Origin: Prevotella dentasini JCM 15908
GTDB taxonomy: Bacteria > Bacteroidota > Bacteroidia > Bacteroidales > Bacteroidaceae
Length of the DNA: 64,000 bases
NCBI RefSeq assembly: GCF_000614065.1
Contig: NZ_BAKG01000009.1
Location: 40,093 to 104,092, forward strand
Direction: 5' to 3'
Part shown: piece after piece, positions 34,524-44,396 of the stretch
Layout: every line of letters starts with the position of its first letter
How positions within the stretch are numbered: position 1 is the first letter of the stretch
Program-made: the position numbers and the translations under genes
Notes under the pieces: generated by a model
What the model saw: only the letters and a program-made list of their open reading frames with translations
What the model was told of the DNA's origin: nothing
Database searches by the model: none

Positions 34524-37199
34524 ATGATATATCCGCATAATTTTGAACAGAAAATAGGATTCGCCGAAGTGCGCAGCCTGCTTGCTGCACGCTGCCTGTC
34601 CACCTTGGGCAAGGAGGAGGTGGAGAAGATGACCTTCTCTGCCGATGCCGGGGAAATCAACCTGTGGTTGGAGCAGACCCGGGAGTTCCGCCGTATACAG
34701 GAGGGAGCCGAGGACTTTCCGCTCGACAACTTCTTCGACGTGCGCGAGAGCGTCCGACGGCTCCGCCTCGAAGGCACATACATGGAGGTGGACGAGCTTT
34801 TCGACCTCAAACGCTCGATGGAGACGATTATCGCCATCGTCGCCTTCCTGTCGCGGGGCGAGGAGAACGGTCTGGGCGAAGTGCGCCGCGAATATCCTGC
34901 CCTCTACGGTCTTGCCGACGGAGTGGCGACCTTTCCCGTGCTCGTGCAGCGCATCTCGCAGATGATAGACAAGTTCGGCAAGATGCGCGATACGGCTTCT
35001 CCCGACCTGTTGCAGATACGCCGGGAACTCGCGCGCGTAGAGGGCAGCATATCGCGCACCTTATATAATATACTCCGCTCGGCACAGAGCGAGGGCGTGG
35101 TAGAGAAGGACGTTACGCCGACCCTGCGTGACGGCCGCCTCGTCATACCTGTCGCACCGGGCCTGAAGCGCAGAATATCGGGCATTGTACACGACGAGAG
35201 TGCCACGGGACGGACGGTCTACATAGAGCCGGCCGAGGTGGTGGAGGCGAACAACAAGGTGCGCGAGCTTGAGAACGAGGAGCGGCGGGAGATTGTACGC
35301 ATCCTCACCGAGTTTGCAAAGAAGCTCCGCCCCCATGTGCGCGAGCTGCTCGACTCCTATCATTTCCTCGGACAGATAGACTTCGTGCGCGCCAAGGCAG
35401 AGCTTGCCAAAGCCTTTCAGGCATTTGAGCCGGAGGTGGCGGACGGTCCGCAGATGGATTGGATTCGTGCCATTCATCCGCTGCTGCAACGCTCGCTCGC
35501 CAAAAAGGCTGCCCTGCCGCGGTATGATTTCGCCGACGACGAGGACGATGCAGCCGACCGGCAGGCCCGGCAGCAGCTGCCTGCAAGCGTCGTTCCGCTC
35601 GACATACGGCTGACCGCGGAGAAGCGCATCCTCATTATCTCGGGTCCGAACGCCGGCGGCAAGTCGGTCTGCCTGAAGACCGCAGGCCTGCTTCAGTACA
35701 TGCTGCAGTGCGGTCTCTCCATTCCCGTGGGCGAACGGTCGCAGACAGGCGTGTTCGATAACCTGATGATAGACATCGGAGACGAACAGAGCATAGAGAA
35801 CGACCTTAGTACCTACTCGTCGCACCTGCGGAACATGAAGCTGATGATGCGCCATGCCGACGGCCGGACACTCATTCTCATCGACGAGTTCGGTACGGGT
35901 ACCGAGCCGCAGATAGGCGGTGCGATAGCCGAATCGGTCTTGAAGCAGTTCTGGGAGAAGCATGCTTGGGCGGTCATCACGACCCACTACCAGAATCTGA
36001 AGCACTTTGCCGACGGCCACGACGGCGTGGTCAACGGGGCGATGCTCTACGACCGCCACGAGATGCGGCCTCTCTTCCAGCTCGCCATCGGACGGCCGGG
36101 CAGCTCGTTTGCCATAGAGATTGCGCGGAAGACGGGACTTCCCGAGGCCGTCATACGCGACGCGTCGGAGATAGTAGGCTCGGACTACATACAGAGCGAC
36201 AAGTATCTGCAAGACATCGTGCGCGACAAACGCTACTGGGAGGGCAAACGCCAGACCATACACGGGCAGGAAAAGGAACTCGAAAAGACCCTCGCACGCT
36301 ATGAGCAGGAGATAACCGAACTCAGGCAGAGCCGCAGGGAAATCATTGCCAAGGCCAAGAGGGAGGCTGAGGAAATCATCCGCGAGAGCAACCGAAGGGT
36401 AGAAAACACCATCCGCGAGATACGCGAGAAGCAGGCGGAGAAAGAGGAGACGAAGCGGATAAGGCAGGAACTGGCTGCCTACGAGGCCGGGCTGATGGGC
36501 GAAGACGGCCTGCCCGGCAAGGGGGATAAGGCCGGCAAGCGAGGCAAGACGGACAAACAGACCCTCCACTCGGCCGGACTCCTTAGCGATGAGGACTTCC
36601 AAAAGAAGATTGACAAGATACGCAGCCGCAAGGAACGCCACGAGCTGCACCAGCGCAACAAGGCAGACCGGCAGCAGGCTGCCGCTGAACAGCTGCGTGC
36701 CGCAGCCGAAAAGCAACGGTCGGAAGGTCTCGTCAGGGTGGGCGACAACGTGCGCATCAAGGGCCTGACCTCCGTAGGCAGGGTAGAATCTCTTGAGGGC
36801 AAGCAGGCGATAGTCATCTTCGGAACCGTCCGCACGAAGATGCAGGTAGGGCGGCTCGAGCATGTCGACGCTGCCGCGCTGCAAAGCGAGCAGAAGCAGT
36901 TTCAGGCTTTCAACTACAGTCGGGAGACGCGCGAGACCATCGACCAGCACCGCAGCCATTTCCGACAGGAAATAGACGTGCGCGGGATGCGTGCCGACGA
37001 GGCCCTCGCACAGGTGCAGTACTTCATCGACGACGCCATTCTCGTGGGTGCGTCGCAGGTTCGCATCCTTCACGGAAAGGGCAACGGCATCCTCCGGCAG
37101 ATGATACGGCAGTACCTCTCTGCCGTACCCAATGTCTCTTCCTACCGCGACGAGCACGTGCAGTTCGGCGGTGCCGGCATCACGGTGGTAGAGCTGTAG
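34524..37199 (+). CDS. mutS2: Endonuclease MutS2
   Basis: MutS-family ATPase with C-terminal Smr nuclease, 891 residues. In bacteria MutS2 limits recombination or rescues collided ribosomes. Walker A is GPNAGGKSVCLKT, Walker B is LILIDEFGTGTEPQIGG. A long coiled-coil follows (EKELEKTLARYEQEITELRQ and on to about residue 770), then the Smr domain with DVRGMRADEAL and HGKGNGILR. The start at 34524 (MIYPHNFEQKIGF) matches the family; a longer frame upstream is open but unlike it. Confidence 0.95.
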   Translation: MIYPHNFEQKIGFAEVRSLLAARCLSTLGKEEVEKMTFSADAGEINLWLEQTREFRRIQEGAEDFPLDNFFDVRESVRRLRLEGTYMEVDELFDLKRSMETIIAIVAFLSRGEENGLGEVRREYPALYGLADGVATFPVLVQRISQMIDKFGKMRDTASPDLLQIRRELARVEGSISRTLYNILRSAQSEGVVEKDVTPTLRDGRLVIPVAPGLKRRISGIVHDESATGRTVYIEPAEVVEANNKVRELENEERREIVRILTEFAKKLRPHVRELLDSYHFLGQIDFVRAKAELAKAFQAFEPEVADGPQMDWIRAIHPLLQRSLAKKAALPRYDFADDEDDAADRQARQQLPASVVPLDIRLTAEKRILIISGPNAGGKSVCLKTAGLLQYMLQCGLSIPVGERSQTGVFDNLMIDIGDEQSIENDLSTYSSHLRNMKLMMRHADGRTLILIDEFGTGTEPQIGGAIAESVLKQFWEKHAWAVITTHYQNLKHFADGHDGVVNGAMLYDRHEMRPLFQLAIGRPGSSFAIEIARKTGLPEAVIRDASEIVGSDYIQSDKYLQDIVRDKRYWEGKRQTIHGQEKELEKTLARYEQEITELRQSRREIIAKAKREAEEIIRESNRRVENTIREIREKQAEKEETKRIRQELAAYEAGLMGEDGLPGKGDKAGKRGKTDKQTLHSAGLLSDEDFQKKIDKIRSRKERHELHQRNKADRQQAAAEQLRAAAEKQRSEGLVRVGDNVRIKGLTSVGRVESLEGKQAIVIFGTVRTKMQVGRLEHVDAAALQSEQKQFQAFNYSRETRETIDQHRSHFRQEIDVRGMRADEALAQVQYFIDDAILVGASQVRILHGKGNGILRQMIRQYLSAVPNVSSYRDEHVQFGGAGITVVEL

Positions 37200-37276
37200 G
37201 GAGAATCCCGGCCTTCCGCTCTGCCGTTTCATAAGCATGGCACTCGGAAAAGCCTGTTCACAACACACTTACACGG

Positions 37277-37323
37277 AAAAACGCCTCACGGAGACCCGTC
37301 TGACTGGGTTTCGTGAGGCGTTT
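37277..37323. terminator. Bidirectional terminator between mutS2 and the prolyl oligopeptidase
   Basis: AAACGCCTCACG and CGTGAGGCGTTT pair perfectly, with ACCC/GGGT inside; an A run lies on the left and Ts on the right, suiting both convergent genes. Confidence 0.85.
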
Positions 37324-37355
37324 CCCTTTCTGCGAGGGAGGCAGGGGGAGGATTG

Positions 37356-39457
37356 TCAGTACTTCATTCCGAGGTGATACATGATGAATCCGTATACGTC
37401 GGCCGACTCTTCGAGCTGCTTGCTGAGCGGTTTTCCCGAACCGTGCCCGGCCTTGCTGTCAATGCGTATGAGCACGGGGGCAGGGCCTGCCTGACATTGT
37501 TGCAGCGTGGCGGCGAACTTGAAGGAGTGTGCCGGAACCACGCGGTCGTCGTGGTCGGCCGTAGTTACCAGCGTGGCCGGGTAGGAAGTGCCGGGCCGCA
37601 GGTTGTGCAGGGGCGAGTAGGCACGCAGATACCGGTACATCTCCCTGCTGTCCTCGCTCGTGCCGTAGTCGGGTGCCCAGTTCCATCCGATGGTAAACTT
37701 ATGGTAGCGGAGCATGTCCATCACGCCTACCTGCGGTATGCAGACCTTGAAGAGGTCGGGACGCTGCGTCATGCACGCACCGACGAGCAGTCCGCCGTTG
37801 CTTCCCCCGACGATGGCAATCTTGTTCTTGGACGTGTACTTGTTGCTGATGAGCCATTCGGCCGCGGCGATGAAGTCGTCGAAGACGTTCTGCTTCTGCA
37901 TCTTCGTGCCTGCCACGTGCCATTCCTCTCCGTATTCGCTTCCGCCGCGCAGGCTGGCTTGTGCATAGATGCCCCCGGCTTCGAGGAAGGGGATGCGCCT
38001 TGCCGAGAACGACGGAGGCAGGGCAATGTTGAAGCCGCCGTAGGCGTAGAGGTAGACAGGGTTGTTGCCGTTGCGCTTCAGACCCTTCTTGTAGGTCAGG
38101 AACATCGGCACGCGCGTACCGTCCTTGCTCGTGTAGAATATCTGCTCGGTAACGAAGTCGTCCTGACGGAAGTTAACCTTCGGCTGACCGTACACCGTAC
38201 TCTTGTCCGTCTCGGCATCGTAGCTGTAGACCGTGCCCGGAACGGTGAACGAGGTGAAGGTGTAGAAGCACTCTTTCTGGTCGCGACGGCCCGAGAATCC
38301 GGCACTTCCTGCCGACGGCAGGGTTATCTCGCGGATGCGCCTGCCCTCCATCGTGTAGAGATAGGCGTGTGTGGAAGCGTCCTTGCTGTACTCCAGTATC
38401 ATCCGCCCGTTGGTGAAGGTAACGTCGGTGAGCACGTCCGGCGACTCGGGTATCAGCTCGCGCCATTCCGACATGGCCGGATTGCGCACGTCGGCTACCA
38501 TCAGCCGGTTGCGCGGGGCACCGTCGTTGGTGTAGATGTATATCTTGTCGCCTACGACTTGGACGGGCAAATACTGCAAGTCCATGTTGTTGGTAATCTG
38601 CACGAACTGCGAGCCCGGCACGCGGAGGTCGCGCACGTAGAGGTTGTTGCCCGCGCCTGCGCCGGACTCGTGCAGGAACATGACCGTCTCCTCCTTGTTC
38701 ACGCTGACGCTGTAGAAGCGCAGGGGCTGCGTCGGGTTCTGATAGAAGAGCACGTCTTCCGACTGCGGCGTGCCCATCTTGTGATAGTAGACCTTGTGAA
38801 CCTCATTCTTGCTGCTGAACTCCTTGCCCTTCTCGGGTGCGTCGTAGGCACTGTAGTAGAATCCGTCGCCGTACCAGACGGCACCGCCGAACTTCGCCCA
38901 CAATATGTGGTCGGCGAGCTGCTCTCCCGTCTTCACGTCGCGGACGTATATTTCCTGCCAGTCGCTGCCCGAGCGCGAGATGACATAGGCCATGTATTTG
39001 CCGTTGTTGGAAAAGCTGGTGCCTTGCAGTGCCACCGTGCCGTCGCTGCTCAGCTTGTTCGGGTCGAGGAAGACGCGCTGCTCGCCGCCCAGCCTGTCCA
39101 TCTGGTAGAGCACGCTCTGGTTTTGCAGTCCGTCGTTGCGGTAGACATACCACTTCCCGTTCTGCTCGAAGGGGACGCTCGTCCGCTCGTAGTCAGATAC
39201 TGCCTTGAGCCGCTTGAGGAGCTTCTCGCGGAAGGGAATCTTGGCGAGATAGGCCGCCGTTACGGCGTTCTCGGCCTCTACCCATGCCTTGGTTGCCGCG
39301 CTGGTGTCGTTTTCCAAGGGGCGGAAGGGGTCTGCCACCTTCTCTCCGTAGTATTCGTCTACCGTCCGTCCTGCGGTGCAGGGGGATACTTGATGTCTTG
39401 TCCGACAGCACTTGCAGCCGAGAGCGCAAGGGCCGATAATAGCAATGTTTTCCTCAT
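37356..39457 (-). CDS. Prolyl oligopeptidase family serine peptidase (S9), frameshifted near 39370
   Basis: Secreted peptidase cutting after proline in short peptides. Main frame 37356-39338 holds most of the beta-propeller and the catalytic domain: nucleophile Ser in GGSNGGLLV, Asp in DHDDRVVPAHS, His in KAGHGSGKP. The N-terminus lies in another frame starting at 39457 with signal MRKTLLLSALALSAASAVG. Adding one base near 39370 joins KYPPAPQDG to TVDEYYGEKVADPFRPLEN. Full length is about 700 residues, normal. It is probably functional in the organism. Confidence 0.9.
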
Positions 39458-39576
39458 GTTATTGGTCTTGGATGATGATATTCGGGATTACTTCCATGCA
39501 AAAGTACTGATAAAAGGAGAGAATACGAAGAAATTGCCGTCGAAAGTTCTTACCTTTGCAGGAAAATACAGAAAGC

Positions 39577-39957
39577 ATGTTGAAAGACTTCCTACTCGTC
39601 GGACTGGGCAGCTTCCTTGGTGGCGGCTCTCGTCTTTTGGTTTCGAGGCTGATGTCGCAGTGGATGACCACTCCGTTTCCGCTGGGCACGTTTGCCGTCA
39701 ACGTACTGGGCTGCCTGCTGATAGGCTTCCTCTCCGGCCTGCCGTCGGGCGGAGCGTTGTCGCCTGCCTCCAGACTGGTTCTCACCACGGGTTTCTGCGG
39801 TGGCTTCACCACCTTTTCCACGTTTATGAATGAGGGCGCGGCATTGCTGAAAGACGGCAACATGCCTGTTCTTGCGGCCTATATCGTCGGCAGTCTCGCC
39901 GTCGGCTTCCTTGCAGTCCTTGGCGGTCAGTTGTTGGCAGAGTTCGTCCGCAGCTGA
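39577..39957 (+). CDS. crcB: Fluoride channel CrcB/Fluc
   Basis: Small dual-topology membrane protein (126 residues, four helices) that exports fluoride. Typical motifs: GGGSRLLVSR, FPLGTFAVNVLGC, TTGFCGGFTTFSTF with the conserved Phe box. The start at 39577 gives MLKDFLLVGLGSFLGG. A TACCTTTG box ends about 18 bp upstream, so there is no space for a fluoride riboswitch. Confidence 0.93.
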   Translation: MLKDFLLVGLGSFLGGGSRLLVSRLMSQWMTTPFPLGTFAVNVLGCLLIGFLSGLPSGGALSPASRLVLTTGFCGGFTTFSTFMNEGAALLKDGNMPVLAAYIVGSLAVGFLAVLGGQLLAEFVRS

Positions 39958-40051
39958 CGGTTACCCGTCTTCTGAAGCGGATTTCTGCCTGTGCAGTAGG
40001 CGGAATATATAGTTTTCGGGTGCGAATATCCTTTTTGTAGCAGTTGAAAGT

Positions 40052-40115
40052 GTAGGGACAGACCTCGTGTCTGTCCGATGCGCTTGTGGCGGACAGGCAC
40101 GGGGCCTGTCCCTAC
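40052..40115. repeat. A element, inverted orientation
   Basis: 64-bp core, GTCTGTCC hairpin first. It forms a composite with the B element at 40199 and the A pair at 40402-40620. Confidence 0.85.
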
Positions 40116-40198
40116 AAGTTAGTTGCGCCTCGCGTTCTGTTTCCTTTTTTCTTCCTACATCCCGGTGGCTGCATATCCATTCCGCTGTTTCCATGAAT

Positions 40199-40262
40199 CG
40201 AAAGTGCCGTTTTCGCCATGCGAACAAGGCTGTTTCATCAGGTCAAAGTGCCACTTTCGTTT
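40199..40262. repeat. B element
   Basis: CGAAAGTGCCGTTTTCGC, GCGAACAAGGC and CAAAGTGCCACTTTCG arms. Pairing is imperfect. The left flank (about 40160-40195) carries, inverted, a sequence similar to that right of the B elements at 57414 and 63700. Confidence 0.7.
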
Positions 40263-40401
40263 TACACAACTGACCCAATTGATTATCAGATGTTTACATT
40301 TTTCTTTGCGCCTCTGTTTCCGCAGAATCGGTTCCGGGCGATGTGGTGGCATGGAGGAAGCATGTCTCCGTCAGGAATTTGCCACTGATGCCAATTAATA
40401 T

Positions 40402-40620
40402 GTAGGGACAGACCGTGTGTCTGTCCGATTCTCGTGTTTCGGACAGGCACGGGGCCTGTCCCTACAAGTTGCCTGCGCTTCGCCTGTGATGCAGACAGAA
40501 TGTGCAAAAAGAAAAAATCCATGTGCAAACACCCTATTTGTTGCAAGCGGAAGTGTAGGGACAGACCTCGTGTCTGTCCGATTTGCGTGTTTGGCGGACA
40601 GGCACGGGGCCTGTCCCTAC
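40402..40620. repeat. Two A elements about 154 bp apart
   Basis: Cores 40402-40465 and 40555-40620 (starts 153 bp apart, ends 155). Same inverted orientation as the 40052 copy. No gene lies in 39958-40829. Confidence 0.85.
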
Positions 40621-40799
40621 AAGTTGCCTGCGATTCACCTGTGATGCCGGTAGGCACGGCGGACAGACTGTTTGCGCTCAGCCTGTGAATCGAGGAGGAG
40701 GGCAGAGATGCCCCGGGATGTTTCGGAGACAGCGGAAACGGCAGGACGGCTGAGGAAAATTTTCGTCGCGTGCAGTTACGTCTTACCAAAAGAAAATCG

Positions 40800-40807
40800 T
40801 ATATTTG
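40800..40807 (+). promoter_or_regulatory. SDR gene promoter -7 element
   Basis: TATATTTG, 22 bp before the start at 40830. Confidence 0.55.
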
Positions 40808-40829
40808 CACTGAAATAAACCGAAAACGT

Positions 40830-41540
40830 ATGAATGAATTTAAGGACAAGGTAGCCGTGGTAACGGGCGGTGCGCAGGGCATCGGCAAGTGTGTGGCCGA
40901 CGAGTTCAGGAAAGCAGGGGCGCAGGTCTGCATCATCGACAGGCAGGAGGGCAGCCACTTTGTGGGCGACATCGCCCGGAAGGAGGTGCTCGAGGCATTT
41001 GCCGGAGAGGTGGCGGCACGATATGGCAGGGTAGACTTCGTCGTCAACAATGCGCTGCCGGTAATGAAGGGCATCGACGACTGCTCTTACGAGGACTTCC
41101 AGTATGCCATGAGCGTGGGCGTAACGGCTCCGTTCTACCTCGTGAAGCTCCTTTCCGCGCATCTTGTCCCGGGAGCTGCCATCGTCAATATATCGTCGTC
41201 GCGCGACCGCATGAGCATGCCGCAGACCGAGAGCTATACGGCTGCCAAGGGCGGCATAGCTGCCCTGACCCACGCGCTTGCGGTGAGCCTCCGCGGAAAG
41301 GCGCGCGTCAACAGCATCTCGCCGGGTTGGATAGACACTTCCGGCACCCGGTACGAAGGGCCGGATGCCGCGCAGCAGCCGGTGGGCAGGGTGGGCCGTC
41401 CGATTGACATCGCCCATGCGGTGCTCTTCCTCTGTTCCTCGCGGTCGGGCTTCATCACGGGCGAGAACCTCTGCATCGACGGCGGCATGACGCGCCAGAT
41501 GGTTTATCATGGCGAGCATGGATGGAGACTGGAGGAGTAG
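40830..41540 (+). CDS. Short-chain dehydrogenase/reductase
   Basis: NAD(P)-dependent SDR of 236 residues. Cofactor loop TGGAQGIG, acidic CIIDRQEG after beta-2 (suggesting NAD preference), catalytic Ser in NISSSRDR and YTAAKGG (YxxxK). The C-terminus ENLCIDGGMTRQM is typical of classical SDRs. The substrate is unknown. The flavin reductase gene follows after 109 bp and may share the transcript. Confidence 0.88.
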   Translation: MNEFKDKVAVVTGGAQGIGKCVADEFRKAGAQVCIIDRQEGSHFVGDIARKEVLEAFAGEVAARYGRVDFVVNNALPVMKGIDDCSYEDFQYAMSVGVTAPFYLVKLLSAHLVPGAAIVNISSSRDRMSMPQTESYTAAKGGIAALTHALAVSLRGKARVNSISPGWIDTSGTRYEGPDAAQQPVGRVGRPIDIAHAVLFLCSSRSGFITGENLCIDGGMTRQMVYHGEHGWRLEE

Positions 41541-41649
41541 GGAGGCCGGGGGCTGACTTCGGGCAGCCGGCCGCATACCGGCAACGGAAGCCGTGGCTAA
41601 ACGGCTGCCGTATGGAAATATTCAGAAAACAGATAAAACGCGAAAAGAA

Positions 41650-42177
41650 ATGAAAGGGGTAAGTTACAAGGAACTTAGGTTCAACCCGTTCAACCTGCTG
41701 GGCGGAGAGTGGATGCTGGCGTCTGCCGGCAACGAACAGGAGGGATGCAACACGATGACCATCAGCTGGGGGCACTTCGGCTGCCTGTGGGGCAACAACG
41801 ACCCTACGGCTGTCATCTACGTGCGTCCCACGCGCCATACGAAGAAGTTCGTAGACAGGGAGGAGCGGTTCACGCTCTCGGTGATGGACAAGTCGTTCAA
41901 ACGGCAGATGGCCTACTTGGGCAGCGTGTCGGGCAGGGACGAGGACAAGATTGCCAAGGCCGGGCTGACCAAGGTGTTTGCCGACGGCAGCGTCTATTTT
42001 GCCGAAGCCAAGATGGTGATAGTCTGCAAGAAGATGTATGCGGCCGAACTGAAGGAGAGCGGATTCATGAGCCGGGAAACCGTCGGGGAGAGCTATCCCG
42101 AGAAAGATTTTCACACAATGTATGTCGGAAAGATTGAGAAGATTCTCGTAAGGGACGACGAATATCTCGGCAGATAA
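41650..42177 (+). CDS. Flavin reductase-like FMN-binding protein
   Basis: Split-barrel FMN-binding protein of 175 residues. Recognisable parts are NTMTISWGHFGCLW (FMN-phosphate loop), YVRPTRHTKKFV and FTLSVMD. The start at 41650 (MKGVSYKELRFNPFNLLG) is chosen because the 19 codons before it are not family-like. It may supply reduced flavin or reduce small molecules; the partner is unknown. Confidence 0.85.
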   Translation: MKGVSYKELRFNPFNLLGGEWMLASAGNEQEGCNTMTISWGHFGCLWGNNDPTAVIYVRPTRHTKKFVDREERFTLSVMDKSFKRQMAYLGSVSGRDEDKIAKAGLTKVFADGSVYFAEAKMVIVCKKMYAAELKESGFMSRETVGESYPEKDFHTMYVGKIEKILVRDDEYLGR

Positions 42178-42271
42178 GCCGGAAGTAGCCGCCGACAGGG
42201 CGGAAGGGCGTTGCCGCAGTTTCGGGAAACGGTTTCCGAAGCCGGGAGGACGTCGCAGAAAAATATTGGAA

Positions 42272-42535
42272 ATGTTAGGACATATTGCAGAATTTACGGC
42301 TTGGCCGATACTGACAGGTATCTTTGTCGGCTACATTGCCAATCGGATTATGAGCGGTGAGGGCAAGGGATGTTGCCTGAACCTTGTCGTGGGAATAGCC
42401 GGCAGCTATGCCGGAGCGTTCATCAGCCATCTGCTGAACATAGAGTTGTTCGGCAGGGGCTATCTTGCCAACTTCGTGTTCTGCCTCTTTGGGGCAGTGG
42501 CGGTGCTGTGGATTTGGAAGAAACTCTTTGACTAA
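42272..42535 (+). CDS. GlsB/YeaQ-like small membrane protein
   Basis: 87 residues, three membrane segments: TAWPILTGIFVGYIANRIM, LNLVVGIAGSYAGAFISHL and YLANFVFCLFGAVAVLWIW. The glycine pattern fits the transglycosylase-associated (YeaQ/YmgE) family, general-stress membrane proteins of unknown function. ATG at 42272 is chosen over a TTG two codons earlier. It converges with the MarR gene. Confidence 0.75.
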   Translation: MLGHIAEFTAWPILTGIFVGYIANRIMSGEGKGCCLNLVVGIAGSYAGAFISHLLNIELFGRGYLANFVFCLFGAVAVLWIWKKLFD

Positions 42536-42619
42536 GGGCTGCCGGTGTGCGAAGCTCCCGTCCCTCTTCCGTCGGTTTCGCTGCCGGGGAGTGGCGGCTG
42601 GGTGCTGCGCCGGCGGTGT

Positions 42620-43039
42620 TCAGGAGTTTTCGGACAAGGGAGATGGCCCGTCGTCGGCTTCGGGGTCTGTTGCCGGAGCGTCAGGTCCGATGAGCCGGCT
42701 GAGTCCGTCGGGGAGGCAGAAGCTGGGGCAGTTGATGTGTGAGAGCAGTTCCGTGCCCTTCTTTGTGATGTGGAACCGCTGGCATCTGCTGTCGTGCTTG
42801 CATGCCTGTCGCCGGATAAGCGACTTTCTTTCGAGGGATGCTATCACCTTCGAGGCGTTGGAGCGTGTAAGCCCGAGTTCGCCGGCTATTTCGCTGGCGA
42901 GCAGGTTCTCCCTCTCGGTGAGCAGGCATAGCAGCATGGTTTCGTTGATATTGAGCGCGAAGGTGGCTTCGAGCTGATGTTCAAATGAGGAAATGGCGCG
43001 GTATATGTCGCGTATTCGGGAAATGCAGGATTGGTTCAT
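42620..43039 (-). CDS. MarR-family transcriptional regulator
   Basis: 139-residue winged-helix regulator: ETMLLCLLTERENLLASEIAGELGL, SNASKVIASLERKSLIRR and the wing DSRCQRFHITKKG. Cys residues in the wing (ACKHDSRCQ) could act as a redox switch, as in OhrR/MarR types; that is inference. It lies downstream of two thioredoxin genes on the same strand, 151 bp after the second, and probably shares their transcript. Confidence 0.87.
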   Translation of the reverse strand: MNQSCISRIRDIYRAISSFEHQLEATFALNINETMLLCLLTERENLLASEIAGELGLTRSNASKVIASLERKSLIRRQACKHDSRCQRFHITKKGTELLSHINCPSFCLPDGLSRLIGPDAPATDPEADDGPSPLSENS

Positions 43040-43059
43040 AAGCTATGATGGTGATGTCT

Positions 43060-43118
43060 TAAGCGTCAGCTCGTAAAGCCTCCCCCTCCCCAAACTTGAC
43101 GCTTAGGGTGGGGGAGGC
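43060..43118. repeat. Interleaved inverted repeats between the thioredoxin and MarR genes
   Basis: TAAGCGTCA (43060-43068) pairs with TGACGCTTA (43097-43105), and GCCTCCCCC (43078-43086) pairs with GGGGGAGGC (43110-43118). The pairs overlap in a-b-a'-b' order, so only one stem or a pseudoknot can form. Confidence 0.6.
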
Positions 43119-43190
43119 GGGTTTGTATGGGTACGAAATCGCCTTGGCTGCAATCAACTTGTCGGCCTGTTAGCCAGTCGGCTTGTCAGC

Positions 43191-43679
43191 TTACTTGAGC
43201 AAGTCGGCCTTGATGATTTCGTCGAATTGCGGCTTCATCATCGCTCCGACCGATTTCTTGGGAAGGCTGTCGGTAGGAATGAAGAGGATAGTGGGGATAG
43301 ACTGTACTCCGAAGAGTGCAGCCAGTTCGGGCTGCTTGTCTACGTCTACCTTGTAAACGTCCACTTTCCCGGCATATTCCTCGGCTACCTGCTCCACGAT
43401 AGGGGCTGTGGCCTTGCAGGGGCCGCACCAAGTGGCGTAGAAATCAATGATGGCCGGCTTCGTGCCTTTGTAGTTCCACTGGTTGGGATTCTTCTCGTAG
43501 TCCATGACGCGCTCGCGGAACATGGCTGCTGTTAGTTCTGTTACTCCGTTCATTTTCTTGTTCTCTTTATTTTGTTGTTCTGTGTTGGTTGGCTGAGTCT
43601 CTTTCTTTGTTGTCTGTGCGCAGCTGCCCATGGTGAGGGCAAAGGCTGCAAGGCAGGCTGCCAGAAGTTTCTTTGTCAT
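43191..43679 (-). CDS. Thioredoxin-like lipoprotein
   Basis: 162 residues. Signal MTKKLLAACLAAFALTMGSC with lipobox Cys, a Gln/Lys/Thr-rich linker (about residues 22-42), then a thioredoxin fold with WCGPC in FYATWCGPCKATAPIV and cis-Pro in QSIPTILF. It would reduce or form disulfides in the periplasm. The upstream thioredoxin starts 443 bp away on the same strand (gap 86 bp). Confidence 0.92.
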   Translation of the reverse strand: MTKKLLAACLAAFALTMGSCAQTTKKETQPTNTEQQNKENKKMNGVTELTAAMFRERVMDYEKNPNQWNYKGTKPAIIDFYATWCGPCKATAPIVEQVAEEYAGKVDVYKVDVDKQPELAALFGVQSIPTILFIPTDSLPKKSVGAMMKPQFDEIIKADLLK

Positions 43680-43765
43680 AGTCGTGTGTTGGTTATGAAG
43701 GGCGGTGGCGGCCCGTAAGGGGGAGGTGTGTGAGCCGCTTGCAGGTCTGAACCGCCATTGTTGTA

Positions 43766-44122
43766 TTAAAATGAGAATATTTCCTTTATTTTTTCTTCGA
43801 GCTGTGGACGGTTGAGAGTTCCGAGGAGAAGCTCCGGGGCTTTCCCCGGCTGCGCAAAGAGGAGGGTGGGCACCATTCTGATATTGAAGTTGCGCGTGAG
43901 TTCCTCGTTCTCGTCCACGTTGACGGTATAGAAGTCTGCGCGGTCGGCATACTTTCCTGCGAGTTCCTCGAAGATGGGTGCGAGGGTACGGCAGTGGCTG
44001 CACCATTCAAGGGCCGAGAAGTCTACGATGACGGGACGGTTGGCGGCAAACTGGAAGTTGCCTTGATTTCCTGTTCCTACGAGTGTCTTGAACTCTTCCT
44101 GTGAGATGGGTCGTGCGTTCAT
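43766..44122 (-). CDS. Thioredoxin-family protein with WCSHC motif
   Basis: 118-residue cytoplasmic thioredoxin fold: VIVDFSALEWCSHCRTLAPI with an unusual Ser-His between the cysteines, cis-Pro in IRMVPTLLF. There is no signal peptide. A -7 box TATCTTTG on the minus strand near 44200 starts the group, followed by the lipoprotein thioredoxin and MarR genes. The Ser-His pair would alter the redox potential compared with WCGPC. Confidence 0.9.
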   Translation of the reverse strand: MNARPISQEEFKTLVGTGNQGNFQFAANRPVIVDFSALEWCSHCRTLAPIFEELAGKYADRADFYTVNVDENEELTRNFNIRMVPTLLFAQPGKAPELLLGTLNRPQLEEKIKEIFSF

Positions 44123-44396
44123 TTTGCTTGTCCTTTCTTTTCTTTACATTGTGATTGCCATATAGGAGCGGCGTTTTTGTAGTTTCCGTTGGAAAACATT
44201 GCAAAGATAGATATATAAGTTTAATCTAACAAATTTCCCGTGGAAATTATTCAAGAAAATAACATGAGTTAACAGAAAGGTGGGTCTGACGGTGTCAATT
44301 CTTCATCAGCACTATGCCGGAAGGCAGTGTTCGCAGTTTTGAAAGAGGAGAGGAAGCAGGCCGGGGAGGTATATGGAGGGGTGGATGGTAAACGAT

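Noticed and set aside
35061..37268. 735-codon minus-strand open frame opposite mutS2
   Set aside because: Shadow of mutS2 in a GC-rich gene; no recognisable domain and no promoter.
39540..39577. Fluoride riboswitch before crcB
   Set aside because: The -7 box ends about 18 bp before the ATG, leaving no room for the aptamer.
37353..39833. 826-codon plus-strand open frame opposite the prolyl oligopeptidase
   Set aside because: It is antisense to a gene with all catalytic motifs, and its protein is an arginine/valine/glycine-rich string without domains. Long antisense frames are expected in GC-rich DNA.
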